A stretch of 62,583 nucleotides of DNA from an uncultured Craurococcus sp. (GTDB lineage: Bacteria > Pseudomonadota > Alphaproteobacteria > Acetobacterales > Acetobacteraceae), in assembly GCA_902805545.1 (NCBI GenBank), contig CADCTD010000078.1, forward strand, positions 1 through 62,583, in the 5' to 3' direction. Below the pieces are notes generated by a model. That model searched no databases and was not told the origin of the DNA. It was given only the letters and a program-made list of their open reading frames with translations. Below, piece after piece: positions 49,069 through 57,934 of the stretch; position 1 is the stretch's first letter, and each line of letters starts with the position of its first letter. A program made the position numbers and the translations under genes.

Positions 49069-49537
49069 GCTGCCCGTCGAGGGCGAGGGTCATGAACGCG
49101 CTGTTCGGGTCCTCCCGGTAGTCGCCGAAGGGCGGGCATTCGCTGAAGCCATGGCGGGCATAGAGGGCGCGGGCCGGGGCGAAATAGGGCCAGGAGCCGG
49201 TCTCGAGGCTGAGCCGGGCCATCCCCGCACCGCGCGCCGCGGCGATGATGTGCCGGAGCATGGCGGCGCCGATCCCGCGGCCGCGCGCGGCCTCCGCCGT
49301 GTGCATCGACTTCACCTCGCCATGGACTGGGCTGAGCGCCTTGAGCGCGCCGGTGGCGAGCACCGCATCGCCGTCCCAGCCGGACCAGAAGCGGAGGCCG
49401 GGCGCCCTCAGCCCGGAGAGGTCCAGGGCATGGGCGCTGCCCTCCCCCGTCTCGGCCCGGGCGCGGGCCAGGTGGGTGTGCAGCAAGGCGATGACCCGCG
49501 GGTCATCGAGCCCGCCCTCGGCGATGGTGACGCTCAT
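49031..49537 (-). CDS. GNAT family N-acetyltransferase
   Basis: A 168-residue acetyltransferase. The acetyl-CoA loop ARGRGIGAAMLRHI (about 85-98) and SLETGSWPYFAPARALYARHGF are characteristic of the yeast-type/PhnO-like GNATs. The start overlaps the CoA-transferase stop by four bases, so it is cotranscribed with the acyl-CoA genes. Substrate unknown. The last 38 bp overlap the convergent MFS gene. Confidence 0.87.
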   Translation of the reverse strand: MSVTIAEGGLDDPRVIALLHTHLARARAETGEGSAHALDLSGLRAPGLRFWSGWDGDAVLATGALKALSPVHGEVKSMHTAEAARGRGIGAAMLRHIIAAARGAGMARLSLETGSWPYFAPARALYARHGFSECPPFGDYREDPNSAFMTLALDGQLTPLSSGDRVPG

Positions 49538-50739
49538 GCGGAAGCCTCCGCGAGGATCCCGGCGGCGGCCAGCGCGGTGATCTCGGCGGCGCCGAAGCCA
49601 GCCTCGGCCAGCACCTCGCCATTGTGCTCGCCGAGACGGGGCGGCTGGCGGGTGAGGCCCGCCCGCTCCCGCGCCGCGCCGAATTCCAGCGGCAGGGCAG
49701 GCAGGCCGAACATCGCCCCGCCGCCGAGGGCCGAGATCGCCGTCTGCAGCAGCCCCCCGCCCGCCAGCAGGTGCGGGTCCTCGAACAGGTCCGCCGGCCT
49801 GCCGACCGGGGCCCAGGAGATGCCGGCCGCCTCGCAGCGGCGGGCAACCTCCGCCTGGTCGTGGCGGCGGAAGACCTCGGCAAGCGCCGGGATCAGCCAG
49901 GACCGCTCCCGCGCCCGCTGGGCGTTGGTGGCGAGGCGCGGGTCGGCGGCCAGTTCCGCCAGGCCGAAGGCCTCGGTGAAGCGCGTCCATTGCTGGTCGC
50001 TGGTGACGCCGATGAAGAGCTGCCCGCCCTCCCCCGTCTCGAAGGCGTCGTAGATGCCCCAGGCGCCGCGGCGGGCGGGCATGGGCGGCGGCGACTCGCC
50101 GGTGGCGGCGAGCCCGGCCATGTGGCTGCCCATCAGGAAGACGGCGCTCTCGAACAGCGCGCTGCTGACGCGCTGCCCCTCGCCGGTGCGGTCGCGCTCG
50201 CGCAGCGCGGCCAGCGCCGCGGTCACGCCGAAGATGGCGCCCAGGATGTCGACGATGGAGGCGCCGGCGCGCAGTGGCCGCCCCGGCGGGCCGGTCATGT
50301 AGGCGAGGCCGGACTGGAACTGCACCACCTCGTCGAGCGCCGGGCGATGCTCATAGGGCCCGGCGAGGAAACCCTTCAGCGCGAGATAGACCAGCCGCGG
50401 ATTGGCGGCCCGCAGCTCCTCCCAGCCGCAGCCGAGGCGTTCCATGGTCCCCGGGCCGTAATTCTCGAGCACCAGGTCGGCCCGCGCCGCCAGCCGGTGC
50501 GCCGCCGCCTGGCCCTCCGGCCGCTTCAGGTCGAGGGCGATGCTGCGCTTGTTGCGGTTGAAATTGGCGAAGAAGCCGGCGGCGAAGCCCGGCAGGCGGC
50601 GGGTGTGATCGCCGGCCGGCGCGGGCTCCACCTTCACCACATCGGCGCCGAGATCGGCGAGCACCAGCCCGGCGCAGGGCCCCATGATGGTGTGGCTGAA
50701 CTCGAGCACGCGCAGCCCCGCCAGGGGCGCGACGCTCAC
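49534..50739 (-). CDS. CaiB/BaiF family (class III) CoA transferase
   Basis: A 401-residue enzyme that moves CoA between acyl groups through a covalent aspartyl intermediate. Motifs are GLRVLEFSHTIMGPCAGLVLADLGADVVKVE at the N-terminus (seen in pieces LEFSHTIMGP and LADLGADVVKVE), NRNKRSIALDLKRPEG, and RPALDEVVQFQSG. It starts at GTG 50739, overlapping the lyase stop (GTGA). With the HMG-CoA-lyase-like enzyme it could activate and cleave a methyl-branched dicarboxylate such as itaconate, citramalate or 3-hydroxy-3-methylglutarate; this is inference from the pairing. Confidence 0.9.
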   Translation of the reverse strand: MSVAPLAGLRVLEFSHTIMGPCAGLVLADLGADVVKVEPAPAGDHTRRLPGFAAGFFANFNRNKRSIALDLKRPEGQAAAHRLAARADLVLENYGPGTMERLGCGWEELRAANPRLVYLALKGFLAGPYEHRPALDEVVQFQSGLAYMTGPPGRPLRAGASIVDILGAIFGVTAALAALRERDRTGEGQRVSSALFESAVFLMGSHMAGLAATGESPPPMPARRGAWGIYDAFETGEGGQLFIGVTSDQQWTRFTEAFGLAELAADPRLATNAQRARERSWLIPALAEVFRRHDQAEVARRCEAAGISWAPVGRPADLFEDPHLLAGGGLLQTAISALGGGAMFGLPALPLEFGAARERAGLTRQPPRLGEHNGEVLAEAGFGAAEITALAAAGILAEASA

Positions 50740-51698
50740 GCCACGACCTTCCGCCGGAAGGCGGCGAGGCTGCCGGCGCGCAGCAGCTCGCTCGGCAGCG
50801 GGTGGCCGACGATCCGCTCCGCCATCCGCCCGACCTCGATCAGCGCATCGAGGTCGATGCCGGTCTCGATCCCCATCTCCTCGCACAGCAAGGCCAGTTC
50901 CTCGGTGCAGATATTGCCCGCGGCGCCCTTCTGGCCGGCGAATGGGCAGCCGCCGAGGCCGCCGACCGTGCTGTCGAATTTCGTCACGCCGAGCCGCAGC
51001 CCGGCATGGGCATTGGCTACCGCAAGGCCGCGCGTGTCGTGCAGATGCAGGCCGATGCGCAGCTCCGGCCAGCGCTCCCGCACCGCGCCGACGCCGCGCT
51101 CGATGCGGGTCGGCGTCGCCCAGCCCATGGTATCGGCCAGCGAGACATCGGTGATGGCCACGCCCGCCTCCGCGGCGATGGCGAGCCCGTCGGCGACCGT
51201 CCGCACCACCTGCTCCGGCGTGATGTCGCCCTGGTAGTTGCAGCCGAAGGCGGCCATGACGCCAATCCGCGTCACCGGCACCCCGGCCTCCTGATGCACC
51301 GCCGTCTGCTTCCGCATCGCCTCCAGATTCTCGGCATGCCCGCGGTTGAGGTTCTTGCGCGAGAAGGCGTCCGAGGCGGAGAGCGCGATGGAGCCGGCGA
51401 TCGCCAGCCGGTCGCGGAAGGCGAGCGCCCGGCGCATCCCGCTCTCGTTGAACCAGAGCGCGGCGTAGTGGATGCCGGGCTTCGGCCGGAAGCCGCCCGC
51501 CACGGCCTCCGCATCGGCCCAGCCGGGAACCAGGCGCGGGCTGACGAAGGAGCAGATCTGGATATGCCGCAGCCCGGTCTCCGACAGCGCCTCGATGAGG
51601 GCGATCTTCTCGGCCGACGGGATCGGACCGGGCTCGATCTGGAAGCCCTCGCGGGGCCCTTCCTCATGGATGTCCACATGCTGGGGCAGGTCGGCCAT
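50736..51698 (-). CDS. Hydroxymethylglutaryl-CoA lyase family protein
   Basis: A 320-residue TIM-barrel lyase of the HMG-CoA lyase/DRE family. The N-terminal HEEGPREGFQIEPG takes the place of the usual DVGPRDGLQ. Metal-binding HLHDTRGLAVAN and the catalytic-cysteine loop GGLGGCPFAGQKGAAGNICT are intact. It cleaves a 3-hydroxy-3-methyl acyl-CoA, probably to acetyl-CoA or pyruvate plus another acid. It is first in a three-gene operon with the CoA transferase and GNAT. GAAGGAA precedes ATG 51698. Divergent from a crotonase-like gene. Confidence 0.91.
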   Translation of the reverse strand: MADLPQHVDIHEEGPREGFQIEPGPIPSAEKIALIEALSETGLRHIQICSFVSPRLVPGWADAEAVAGGFRPKPGIHYAALWFNESGMRRALAFRDRLAIAGSIALSASDAFSRKNLNRGHAENLEAMRKQTAVHQEAGVPVTRIGVMAAFGCNYQGDITPEQVVRTVADGLAIAAEAGVAITDVSLADTMGWATPTRIERGVGAVRERWPELRIGLHLHDTRGLAVANAHAGLRLGVTKFDSTVGGLGGCPFAGQKGAAGNICTEELALLCEEMGIETGIDLDALIEVGRMAERIVGHPLPSELLRAGSLAAFRRKVVA

Positions 51699-51810
51699 GG
51701 TCGCAGTTCCTTCGGTATGGCCGAGAGTGGCAGCCGGCCAGCCCGGGCGCCAGCACCCTTGCCGGGGCGCGCGCGGCCCGGCACAAACCGGCCGCCAGGG
51801 GAGGACCGAG

Positions 51811-52599
51811 ATGAGCGCGAGGGATGAGGGCCGCCTGCCGAGCCTCAGCATCGAGGGCAGCCGCGCCACGCTGCGCCTCAACCGGCCGGAGGTCATGAAC
51901 CGGGTCCAGCCGGAGGATATCGAGGAGATCTTCCGGATCCTGGAGCGGGTCGAGGCCGATCCGGCCCTGCGGGTGCTGGTGATCGCCTCCGAGGGCCGGG
52001 CCTTCTCGGCCGGCGCCCATCTCGGCGCCATGGCGGAGCAGGCGGAGGGCCGCGCCGCCGGCGACCAGGCCCGGGGCTTCGAGAGCTTCGTCGACCGGGT
52101 CGAGATGCTCCGCATCCCGACCATCGCCCGGCTGCATGCGGGCGTCTATGGCGGCAGCACCGACCTGGCGCTCGCCTGCGACTTCCGCGTCGGCACGCCG
52201 GCGGTGCGCATGTTCATGCCGGCGGCGCGCATCGGGCTGCATTACTACCAGACCGGGCTCAGGCGCTACGTCTCCCGCCTCGGCTTCAACAACGCCAAGC
52301 GGCTCTTCATGCTGGCCGAGGAGCAGGAGGCGGAGGAGCTGCTCCGCATCGGCTACCTCACCGACCTCGTCGCGGCGGAGGCGCTGGATGGGCGGATCGA
52401 CGCCATCGCCACCCGGCTCGGCGAGCTGGCGCCGCTCGCGGTGCAGGGGGTGAAGCGCGCCATCAACGAGATCGGCCACCAAGCGCTCGACGCGGCGGCG
52501 CTCGAGGCGCGCATCGCCGAGGCCAAGGCGAGCGAGGATCTCCGCGAGGGGCTGCGCGCCTTCCAGGAGAAGCGGAAGCCGGTCTTCCAGGGACGGTGA
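51811..52599 (+). CDS. Enoyl-CoA hydratase/isomerase family protein, active-site glutamates replaced
   Basis: A 262-residue crotonase-fold protein. The oxyanion-hole segment AFSAGAHLGAM and HAGVYGGSTDLALACD are present. In classic hydratases the second segment carries a catalytic Glu where this protein has Asp (GGSTD), and the second Glu (LPE position) is Ala here (MPAARIG). It is therefore unlikely to be a standard hydratase and may do another crotonase-family reaction. GGGGAGGA precedes ATG 51811. It is divergent from the HMG-CoA-lyase operon, suggesting a shared acyl-CoA route. Confidence 0.87.
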   Translation: MSARDEGRLPSLSIEGSRATLRLNRPEVMNRVQPEDIEEIFRILERVEADPALRVLVIASEGRAFSAGAHLGAMAEQAEGRAAGDQARGFESFVDRVEMLRIPTIARLHAGVYGGSTDLALACDFRVGTPAVRMFMPAARIGLHYYQTGLRRYVSRLGFNNAKRLFMLAEEQEAEELLRIGYLTDLVAAEALDGRIDAIATRLGELAPLAVQGVKRAINEIGHQALDAAALEARIAEAKASEDLREGLRAFQEKRKPVFQGR

Positions 52600-52679
52600 G
52601 CCTTCCTCCGGCAAAGGCGATTGGCGCAGGGGCGACGGTCGCCACATCTTGCGCGGGATTGGATCGGGGCTGAGGCGGA

Positions 52680-53786
52680 ATGGACGAGTTCGATTGCGTC
52701 GTTGCCGGTGCCGGCGTGGTGGGGCTCGCGGTGGCGCGGGCCCTGGCGCTGGCCGGGCGCGAGGTGCTGGTGCTGGATGCGGCGGAGGGGATCGGCACCG
52801 AGACCTCCTCGCGCAATTCCGAGGTGATCCATGCCGGCATCTACTACCCGGCTGGCAGCGTGATGGCGCGCTGCTGCGTCGAGGGCAAGCACATGCTCTA
52901 CGACTACTGCACGGAGCGCGGCATCCCGCACGCCAGTTGCGGTAAGCTGATCGTGGCGACCGACGAGGCGGAGGCGGAGAAGCTCGCCTCCATCCAGGCC
53001 CGCGCCGCGGCCAACGGCGTGCCGGACCTCCGCCGGCTCGAGCGCGCCGAGGCCCTGGCGCTGGAGCCGGCGCTGCACTGCACCGCGGCGCTGCTCTCGC
53101 CCTCCACCGGCATCATCGACAGCCATGCCTACATGCTCTCGCTCCAGGGCGATGCGGCGAATGCCGGGGCGATCTTCGTCTTCCACGCCCCCGTCACCGG
53201 CGGGCGGCTGACCGACGAGGGCGTCGAGGTCGAGGTCGGCGGGGCGGAGCCGATGGCGCTGCGCTGCCGGAGCTTCGTCAACGCGGCCGGGCTGCATGCG
53301 CCGAGGCTGGCGCGCTCGCTGGCCGGCATGCCGAGCCAGCTCATCCCGACCGCCTACTATGCCAAGGGCAATTACTTCACCCTCACCGGCAAGAACCCCT
53401 TCTCCCGGCTGATCTACCCGGTGCCGGTGCCGGGCGGGCTCGGCACCCACCTCACCATCGATCTCGGCGGCCAGGCGCGGTTCGGCCCCGATGTCGAATG
53501 GGTTGATGAGATCGACTACGAGGTCGACCCCCGCCGGGGCGAGAGCTTCTACGCCGCCATCCGCCGCTACTGGCCGGAGCTGCGGGACGGGGCGCTGGCG
53601 CCAGGCTATTCCGGCATCCGCCCGAAGATCGTCCCGCCAGGCGCGCCGGGGCAGGACTTCACCCTGCAGGGGCCGCGGGCGCATGGCGTGCCGGGGCTGC
53701 TGAACCTCTTCGGCATCGAGAGCCCGGGACTCACCGCATCCCTCGCCCTTGGGCAACTTTCGGTTGAGTTACTCGCGGAGAGATGA
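52680..53786 (+). CDS. FAD-dependent oxidoreductase, L-2-hydroxyglutarate oxidase-like
   Basis: A 368-residue DAO-superfamily flavoprotein. The dinucleotide loop is [16 protein letters not shown] (7-22). [18 protein letters not shown] (43-60) and a late [13 protein letters not shown] match the LhgO/L2HGDH family, which oxidises L-2-hydroxyglutarate to 2-oxoglutarate. The [12 protein letters not shown] segment is typical of that family. It follows the crotonase-like gene after 80 bp. Other 2-hydroxy acids are possible substrates. Confidence 0.88.
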   Translation: MDEFDCVVAGAGVVGLAVARALALAGREVLVLDAAEGIGTETSSRNSEVIHAGIYYPAGSVMARCCVEGKHMLYDYCTERGIPHASCGKLIVATDEAEAEKLASIQARAAANGVPDLRRLERAEALALEPALHCTAALLSPSTGIIDSHAYMLSLQGDAANAGAIFVFHAPVTGGRLTDEGVEVEVGGAEPMALRCRSFVNAAGLHAPRLARSLAGMPSQLIPTAYYAKGNYFTLTGKNPFSRLIYPVPVPGGLGTHLTIDLGGQARFGPDVEWVDEIDYEVDPRRGESFYAAIRRYWPELRDGALAPGYSGIRPKIVPPGAPGQDFTLQGPRAHGVPGLLNLFGIESPGLTASLALGQLSVELLAER

Positions 53787-53913
53787 CCGCGCCGGTTCAC
53801 ATTGCCGTAAGCTTCGTCTACTAAGGGCCTGTTCTCTGGACTGTCATCCCGCCGCGATGGATCGATCGGCATCCTTCACGCATTGGGCCGCGGCCATGAG
53901 GAAGGACCCGACC

Positions 53914-54231
53914 GTGCACACCGAGTCTGTCGCCGCCGATCCCGAGATGCTCACCTATCTGACGGATGCGGCGGAGCTCGCCCCCGGCCAGGCCGTCCCC
54001 CGGGTCGGCGATGCGATCGAGCTGCGGCCGCGCCGCGGCGGGGCCGAGATCGAGGCCTGGTCCGCCGAGGGGCGGCGGCTCGGCCGCCTGCCGCCGGCGG
54101 AACGGGCGGCGCTCGACGGGCTGCTGGCCGAAGGCAGCTTGCCGCTGCGGGGGCGCATCACCGCGCTGGTCCCGCGGCCGCACCGCATGGGCTTCGGGCG
54201 GATCCATATCAGCGTGATCACCTCCGTCTGA
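53914..54231 (+). CDS. Small protein with HIRAN-like domain
   Basis: A 105-residue protein. VGDAIELRPRRGGAEIEAW, GRRLGRLPPAERAALDGLL and the closing LRGRITALVP then IHISVI follow the beta-beta-alpha pattern of HIRAN domains, which bind DNA ends in Rad5/HLTF-type proteins and also occur alone in bacteria. The match is by pattern only. GTG 53914 is preferred because GAGGAAGGA lies eight bases upstream; ATG 53896 in frame has no such site. Monocistronic. Confidence 0.6.
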   Translation: MHTESVAADPEMLTYLTDAAELAPGQAVPRVGDAIELRPRRGGAEIEAWSAEGRRLGRLPPAERAALDGLLAEGSLPLRGRITALVPRPHRMGFGRIHISVITSV

Positions 54232-54474
54232 TTCGAGCGGCCTTTGCGTCGCCATTTGCCGGCCGCCTCAGGGGAAATCCGGGGCGGCCGGCTTCAATTC
54301 GCCCCCTGGATGAGCGGCAGCGGCAGGCGCCCCGCTCCACCGGATCATCGCTCCCGCATTCTTGTGCGATGCCACAATCCGGCCGCATGCACGTCGCAAT
54401 CCCGCACGACCTGACCCCCATAGTCCGAGCGTCCGGAACGGTCTGACCCGTCAACCGAGCCGGGCAAAGGATTA

Positions 54475-54503
54475 CCGGCGCCATCCCCCTTACCCGGCGC
54501 CGG
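54475..54503 (+). promoter_or_regulatory. Hairpin in the leader of the exopolysaccharide priming gene
   Basis: CCGGCGCC pairs perfectly with GGCGCCGG around a 13-base loop, ending just before the AGGAGAG ribosome binding site of the sugar transferase. It could gate translation or terminate upstream transcription. The 288-base stretch 54232-54519 shows nothing else I can support. Confidence 0.35.
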
Positions 54504-54519
54504 GACCCAGGAGAGCCAG

Positions 54520-55233
54520 ATGTCGTCCATGCTTGGCGTTCAATCCTACCGTGGTCTGACGCATGCGCAGTCCTCCATCGGCCCCTTGGTGGTGCGCCTG
54601 CCGCAGCAGGCCGCCCCCGGGCTGCAGGCGGTGGCGAAGCGGGCGCTGGATATCGCCGGTGCCGGTGCGCTGCTGCTGCTGGGTGCCCCGGTCTTCCTCC
54701 TCCTCGCCCTGCTGGTGCGGGCGGATGGCGGGCCGGCCTTCTACGCCCATGAGCGTGTGGGCCGCGGCGGCCGGCGCTTCGGCTGCCTCAAGTTCCGCTC
54801 CATGGTCATCGACAGCGCCGCCCGGCTCGAGGCACTGCTCGCCGCGGACCCGGCGGCCCGCGCCGAGTGGGAGGCGACGCGGAAGCTCCGCCACGACCCG
54901 CGCATCACCTGGATCGGGCGCTTCCTTCGCGCCACCAGCCTCGACGAGCTGCCCCAGCTCCTCAACGTGCTGCGCGGCGACATGAGCCTGGTCGGCCCCC
55001 GGCCGGTGGTCGCCGCCGAGCTCGCCGCCCATTACGGCGCGGCCGCCGAGCACTACCTCTCGGTGCGGCCCGGCATCACCGGCCTCTGGCAGGTGAGCGG
55101 CCGGTCCGACACCACCTACGCCCAGCGCGTCGCGCTCGACACGCGCTACGCCACCAACCCCTCGCTGCTCGAGGATGTCCGCATCTTGCTCCGCACCCCG
55201 GCTGCGGTGCTGCTGCGGCGCGGCGCCTACTAG
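54520..55233 (+). CDS. exoY: Undecaprenyl-phosphate sugar transferase (ExoY/WbaP C-domain type)
   Basis: A 237-residue bacterial sugar transferase that loads the first sugar phosphate onto undecaprenyl phosphate, starting exopolysaccharide repeat-unit assembly. One membrane segment (AGALLLLGAPVFLLLALLV, about residues 48-66) precedes the catalytic domain with KFRSMV, SLDELPQLLNVLRGDMSLVG, GPRPV and RPGITGLWQVSGRS. It lacks the four-helix N-terminus of full WbaP, so it is the short ExoY-type. It opens the cluster. AGGAGAG precedes the ATG. Confidence 0.93.
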   Translation: MSSMLGVQSYRGLTHAQSSIGPLVVRLPQQAAPGLQAVAKRALDIAGAGALLLLGAPVFLLLALLVRADGGPAFYAHERVGRGGRRFGCLKFRSMVIDSAARLEALLAADPAARAEWEATRKLRHDPRITWIGRFLRATSLDELPQLLNVLRGDMSLVGPRPVVAAELAAHYGAAAEHYLSVRPGITGLWQVSGRSDTTYAQRVALDTRYATNPSLLEDVRILLRTPAAVLLRRGAY

Positions 55234-55343
55234 GCACCTCCCCGCGGCGCCGCTCCGTGGCGTCGCGGCCTCCGTTTCATACCGCTTGACCTGGGGCGGC
55301 CGCGCTGGCACGGCGCGGCGCATCTAGCGAGGCCCTCACCGTC

Positions 55344-56864
55344 ATGGCCGATCCGGCAGAGTCCCGCACCCGCGGCCGCACCATGGTCGCGGGTGTGGTC
55401 TGGAACGGGCTGGGGCGCGGCGTGCCGCTCCTCCTCGCCCTGGTCCTCACCCCCGTCCTCATCCACCAGCTCGGCCTCGACCGCTGGGGGCTCTTCACCC
55501 TGGCGCTGGCGATGGTCGGCGTGTTCGGCGTCTTCGATTTCGGCGTCGGCCAAGCGCTGACGCGGGCCATCTCCGAGCGCATCGGCTCCGGCCGGGGCGC
55601 CGAGGCCGCCTCGCTGGTCGAGGCGGCGCTCGGCACGCTGCTCGGCATCAGCCTCCTCGTCGCGCTTGGCCTCTGGTTCTTCGTCCCCGTGCTGGTCGAG
55701 CGGGTGCTGCAGGTGCCGCCCGGGCTGCGCGACCAGGCGATCGGCGCCATGCGGGTGCTGGCCGCCGCCGCGCCGCTCGTCGTGTTGAATGCGGCGCTCT
55801 GGGGGGTGCTGGCGGCCTACCAGCGCTTCCGCGCAGCCAACCTCGTCACCATCCCGGTCAACCTCTTCTACTATCTCGGGCCGGTGCTGGTGCTGCTGGT
55901 CTGGGACAGCCTGGTCGGGGTGATGCTGGCGCTCGTCGCCTGCCGCCTCGCCAATACCCTCTCCTATCTCTGGCTGATCCGGCCGCTGGTGCCGGGGCTC
56001 GGCCTGCGCCGGCCGCGCTTCGCCCTGGTGCTGCCGCTGCTGAAGCTCGGCGGCTGGATGACGGCGTCCGGCCTGTTGACCCAGGCGTTGCTCTATGCCG
56101 ACCGCTTCCTGATCGGTGCGCTGCTCAGCCTCTCCGCCGTCGCCTTCTATGCGACGCCACTCGACCTGGTGCTGCGCGCCTGGATCCTGCCGGTCGCGGT
56201 GGCGCAGACGCTGCTGCCGGCCTTCGCCTCCTCCTTCGCCACGGCGCCGGCGCCGACGGCGGCGCTGCTGCGGCGCGGCGGGCTGCTGGTGATGCTGATG
56301 GTCTTCCCCGCCTGCCTCCTGCTGGTCGGCGGGGCGCGGGAGATCCTGTGGCTCTGGCTCGGACAGGGCTTCGCCGAGGGCAGCGGGCGCGTGCTGCAAT
56401 GGCTTGGCTGCGGCATCTTTTTCTCCTGCGTCGCCTTCGCGCCGAATGCGCTGCTGGATGCGATCGGCCGGCCGGACGCGACGGCGAAATTCGCCGCCCT
56501 GCAGGCCCTGGTTTTCATCCCGCTCGCGGCGCTGCTGATCCAGCTGATCGGCATCGAGGGCGCGGCGATCGCCTGGGCGGCACGCGCGGCGACCGACTGC
56601 GTGGGCAAATTCGCGCTCGTCGCGCGGCTGTACCCGCCGGCGGCGGAGGCCGCGCGCCGGCTCGCCGTGCCGATGCTGGCCGGCGGGATCGGCCTGCTCC
56701 TGCTGCTGCCGATGCCGGGGCTGACGCCGATGCTCGTCGCGGCGGGGCTGGCGGTTGGCGCCTTCGCCTTCGCCGGGCTGCGCACCCTGGATGGCGAGGA
56801 GCGCGGGCGGATCGGCGCGATGCTCCGCCAGCCGCGCCTGCTGCTGAAGCCGGGGGCGCTCTGA
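55344..56864 (+). CDS. Polysaccharide flippase (Wzx/MATE-like)
   Basis: A 506-residue membrane protein with about 14 helices and the MOP-superfamily polysaccharide exporter pattern (GVVWNGLGRGVPLLLALVLT at the first helix, then FDFGVGQALTRAISERIGSG). It would flip lipid-linked repeat units across the inner membrane. It lies 110 bp after the priming transferase. Its stop overlaps the next glycosyltransferase start (TGATG). No Wzy polymerase or Wzz/Wzc is in the window, so they must be elsewhere. Confidence 0.87.
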   Translation: MADPAESRTRGRTMVAGVVWNGLGRGVPLLLALVLTPVLIHQLGLDRWGLFTLALAMVGVFGVFDFGVGQALTRAISERIGSGRGAEAASLVEAALGTLLGISLLVALGLWFFVPVLVERVLQVPPGLRDQAIGAMRVLAAAAPLVVLNAALWGVLAAYQRFRAANLVTIPVNLFYYLGPVLVLLVWDSLVGVMLALVACRLANTLSYLWLIRPLVPGLGLRRPRFALVLPLLKLGGWMTASGLLTQALLYADRFLIGALLSLSAVAFYATPLDLVLRAWILPVAVAQTLLPAFASSFATAPAPTAALLRRGGLLVMLMVFPACLLLVGGAREILWLWLGQGFAEGSGRVLQWLGCGIFFSCVAFAPNALLDAIGRPDATAKFAALQALVFIPLAALLIQLIGIEGAAIAWAARAATDCVGKFALVARLYPPAAEAARRLAVPMLAGGIGLLLLLPMPGLTPMLVAAGLAVGAFAFAGLRTLDGEERGRIGAMLRQPRLLLKPGAL

Positions 56865-57934
56865 TGATCGCCGTCAACGGGCGCTTCCTGACCCAGCGCG
56901 TCACCGGCGTGCAGCGCTTCGCCGCCGAGATCACCCGCGCGCTCGATGCGATGGCGGCCGAGGGGTTGCTGCCCGGTGCACGGCTGCTGCGGCCAGCGGG
57001 CGGCGCGCCCTCCCCCTTCCCGCACCTGCGCGACGAGGCCTTCGGGCGGCTGCGCGGCCAGGGCTGGGAGCAGATGGAGCTGCCGGTGCGGGCGCGAGGC
57101 TCGGTGCTGGTCAATCTCGGCAATGCGGCGCCGCTGCTGGCGGGCAGGCGGCAGGCGGTCGTCATCCATGATGCCGGCGCCTTCGACACGCCGGAGAGCT
57201 ACTCCCTCGCCTTCCGCTCCTGGTATCGCGGCCTGCACCGGGCCCTGCCGCGGGCCGGGGCGCGGCTGCTGACCGTGTCCGAGTTCTCGCGCGGACGCAT
57301 CGCGCACCATCTCGGCATCGCGCCCGAACGGATCGGCGTGGTGCTGGAAGGCGGCGAGCATATCCTGCGCGAGCCGGCGGATGCCGGTGTGCTGGCGCGG
57401 CACGGGCTGGAGCCGGGGCGCTTCGCCCTCGTCGTCGGGACGCGGGCGGCGCACAAGGGCCTGGCCGGGCTCGGCGAGGCGCAGGCGCTGCTCGCGGCGC
57501 GCGGGCTGGTGCTCGCGGTCGCCGGGGCGGCCGACCCGACTGTCTTCCGCAATGCCGGCGATCCGGAGGGCCAGGCCGTGGTGCCGCTCGGCCGGGTGAC
57601 GGATGCCGAGCTGCGCGCCCTCTACGAGTCCGCCCTCTGCCTCATCTTCCCCTCGCGCTACGAGGGCTTCGGCCTGCCGCCGCTCGAGGCGATGACCTGC
57701 GGCTGCGCGGTGATCGCCGCCCATGCCGCCGCCGTGCCCGAGGTCTGCGGCGAGGCGGCGCTCTGGTTCGACAATGACGGCCCGCGCCGCCTGCCTGACG
57801 CCCTCGCCCGCCTGCTCGATGAGGCCGGGCTGCGCGAGCGTCTCCGCGCCGAGGGGCTGGCGCGCGCCGCCGGCTTCTCCTGGCGCGCCGCGGCGGAGCG
57901 GCTGGTGGCGCTGCTGCCGAAGGGGGATGCGTGA
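56864..57934 (+). CDS. Glycosyltransferase, GT4 family
   Basis: A 356-residue GT-B glycosyltransferase. AVNGRFLTQRVTGVQRFAAE at the N-terminus is typical of mannosyl- or rhamnosyltransferase-like GT4 enzymes. VVGTRAAHKGLAGL opens the donor domain and FPSRYEGFGLPPLEAMTCGC is the E-x7-E donor motif. It overlaps both neighbours by one and four bases, so it belongs to the exopolysaccharide operon. Sugar specificity unknown. Confidence 0.92.
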   Translation: MIAVNGRFLTQRVTGVQRFAAEITRALDAMAAEGLLPGARLLRPAGGAPSPFPHLRDEAFGRLRGQGWEQMELPVRARGSVLVNLGNAAPLLAGRRQAVVIHDAGAFDTPESYSLAFRSWYRGLHRALPRAGARLLTVSEFSRGRIAHHLGIAPERIGVVLEGGEHILREPADAGVLARHGLEPGRFALVVGTRAAHKGLAGLGEAQALLAARGLVLAVAGAADPTVFRNAGDPEGQAVVPLGRVTDAELRALYESALCLIFPSRYEGFGLPPLEAMTCGCAVIAAHAAAVPEVCGEAALWFDNDGPRRLPDALARLLDEAGLRERLRAEGLARAAGFSWRAAAERLVALLPKGDA

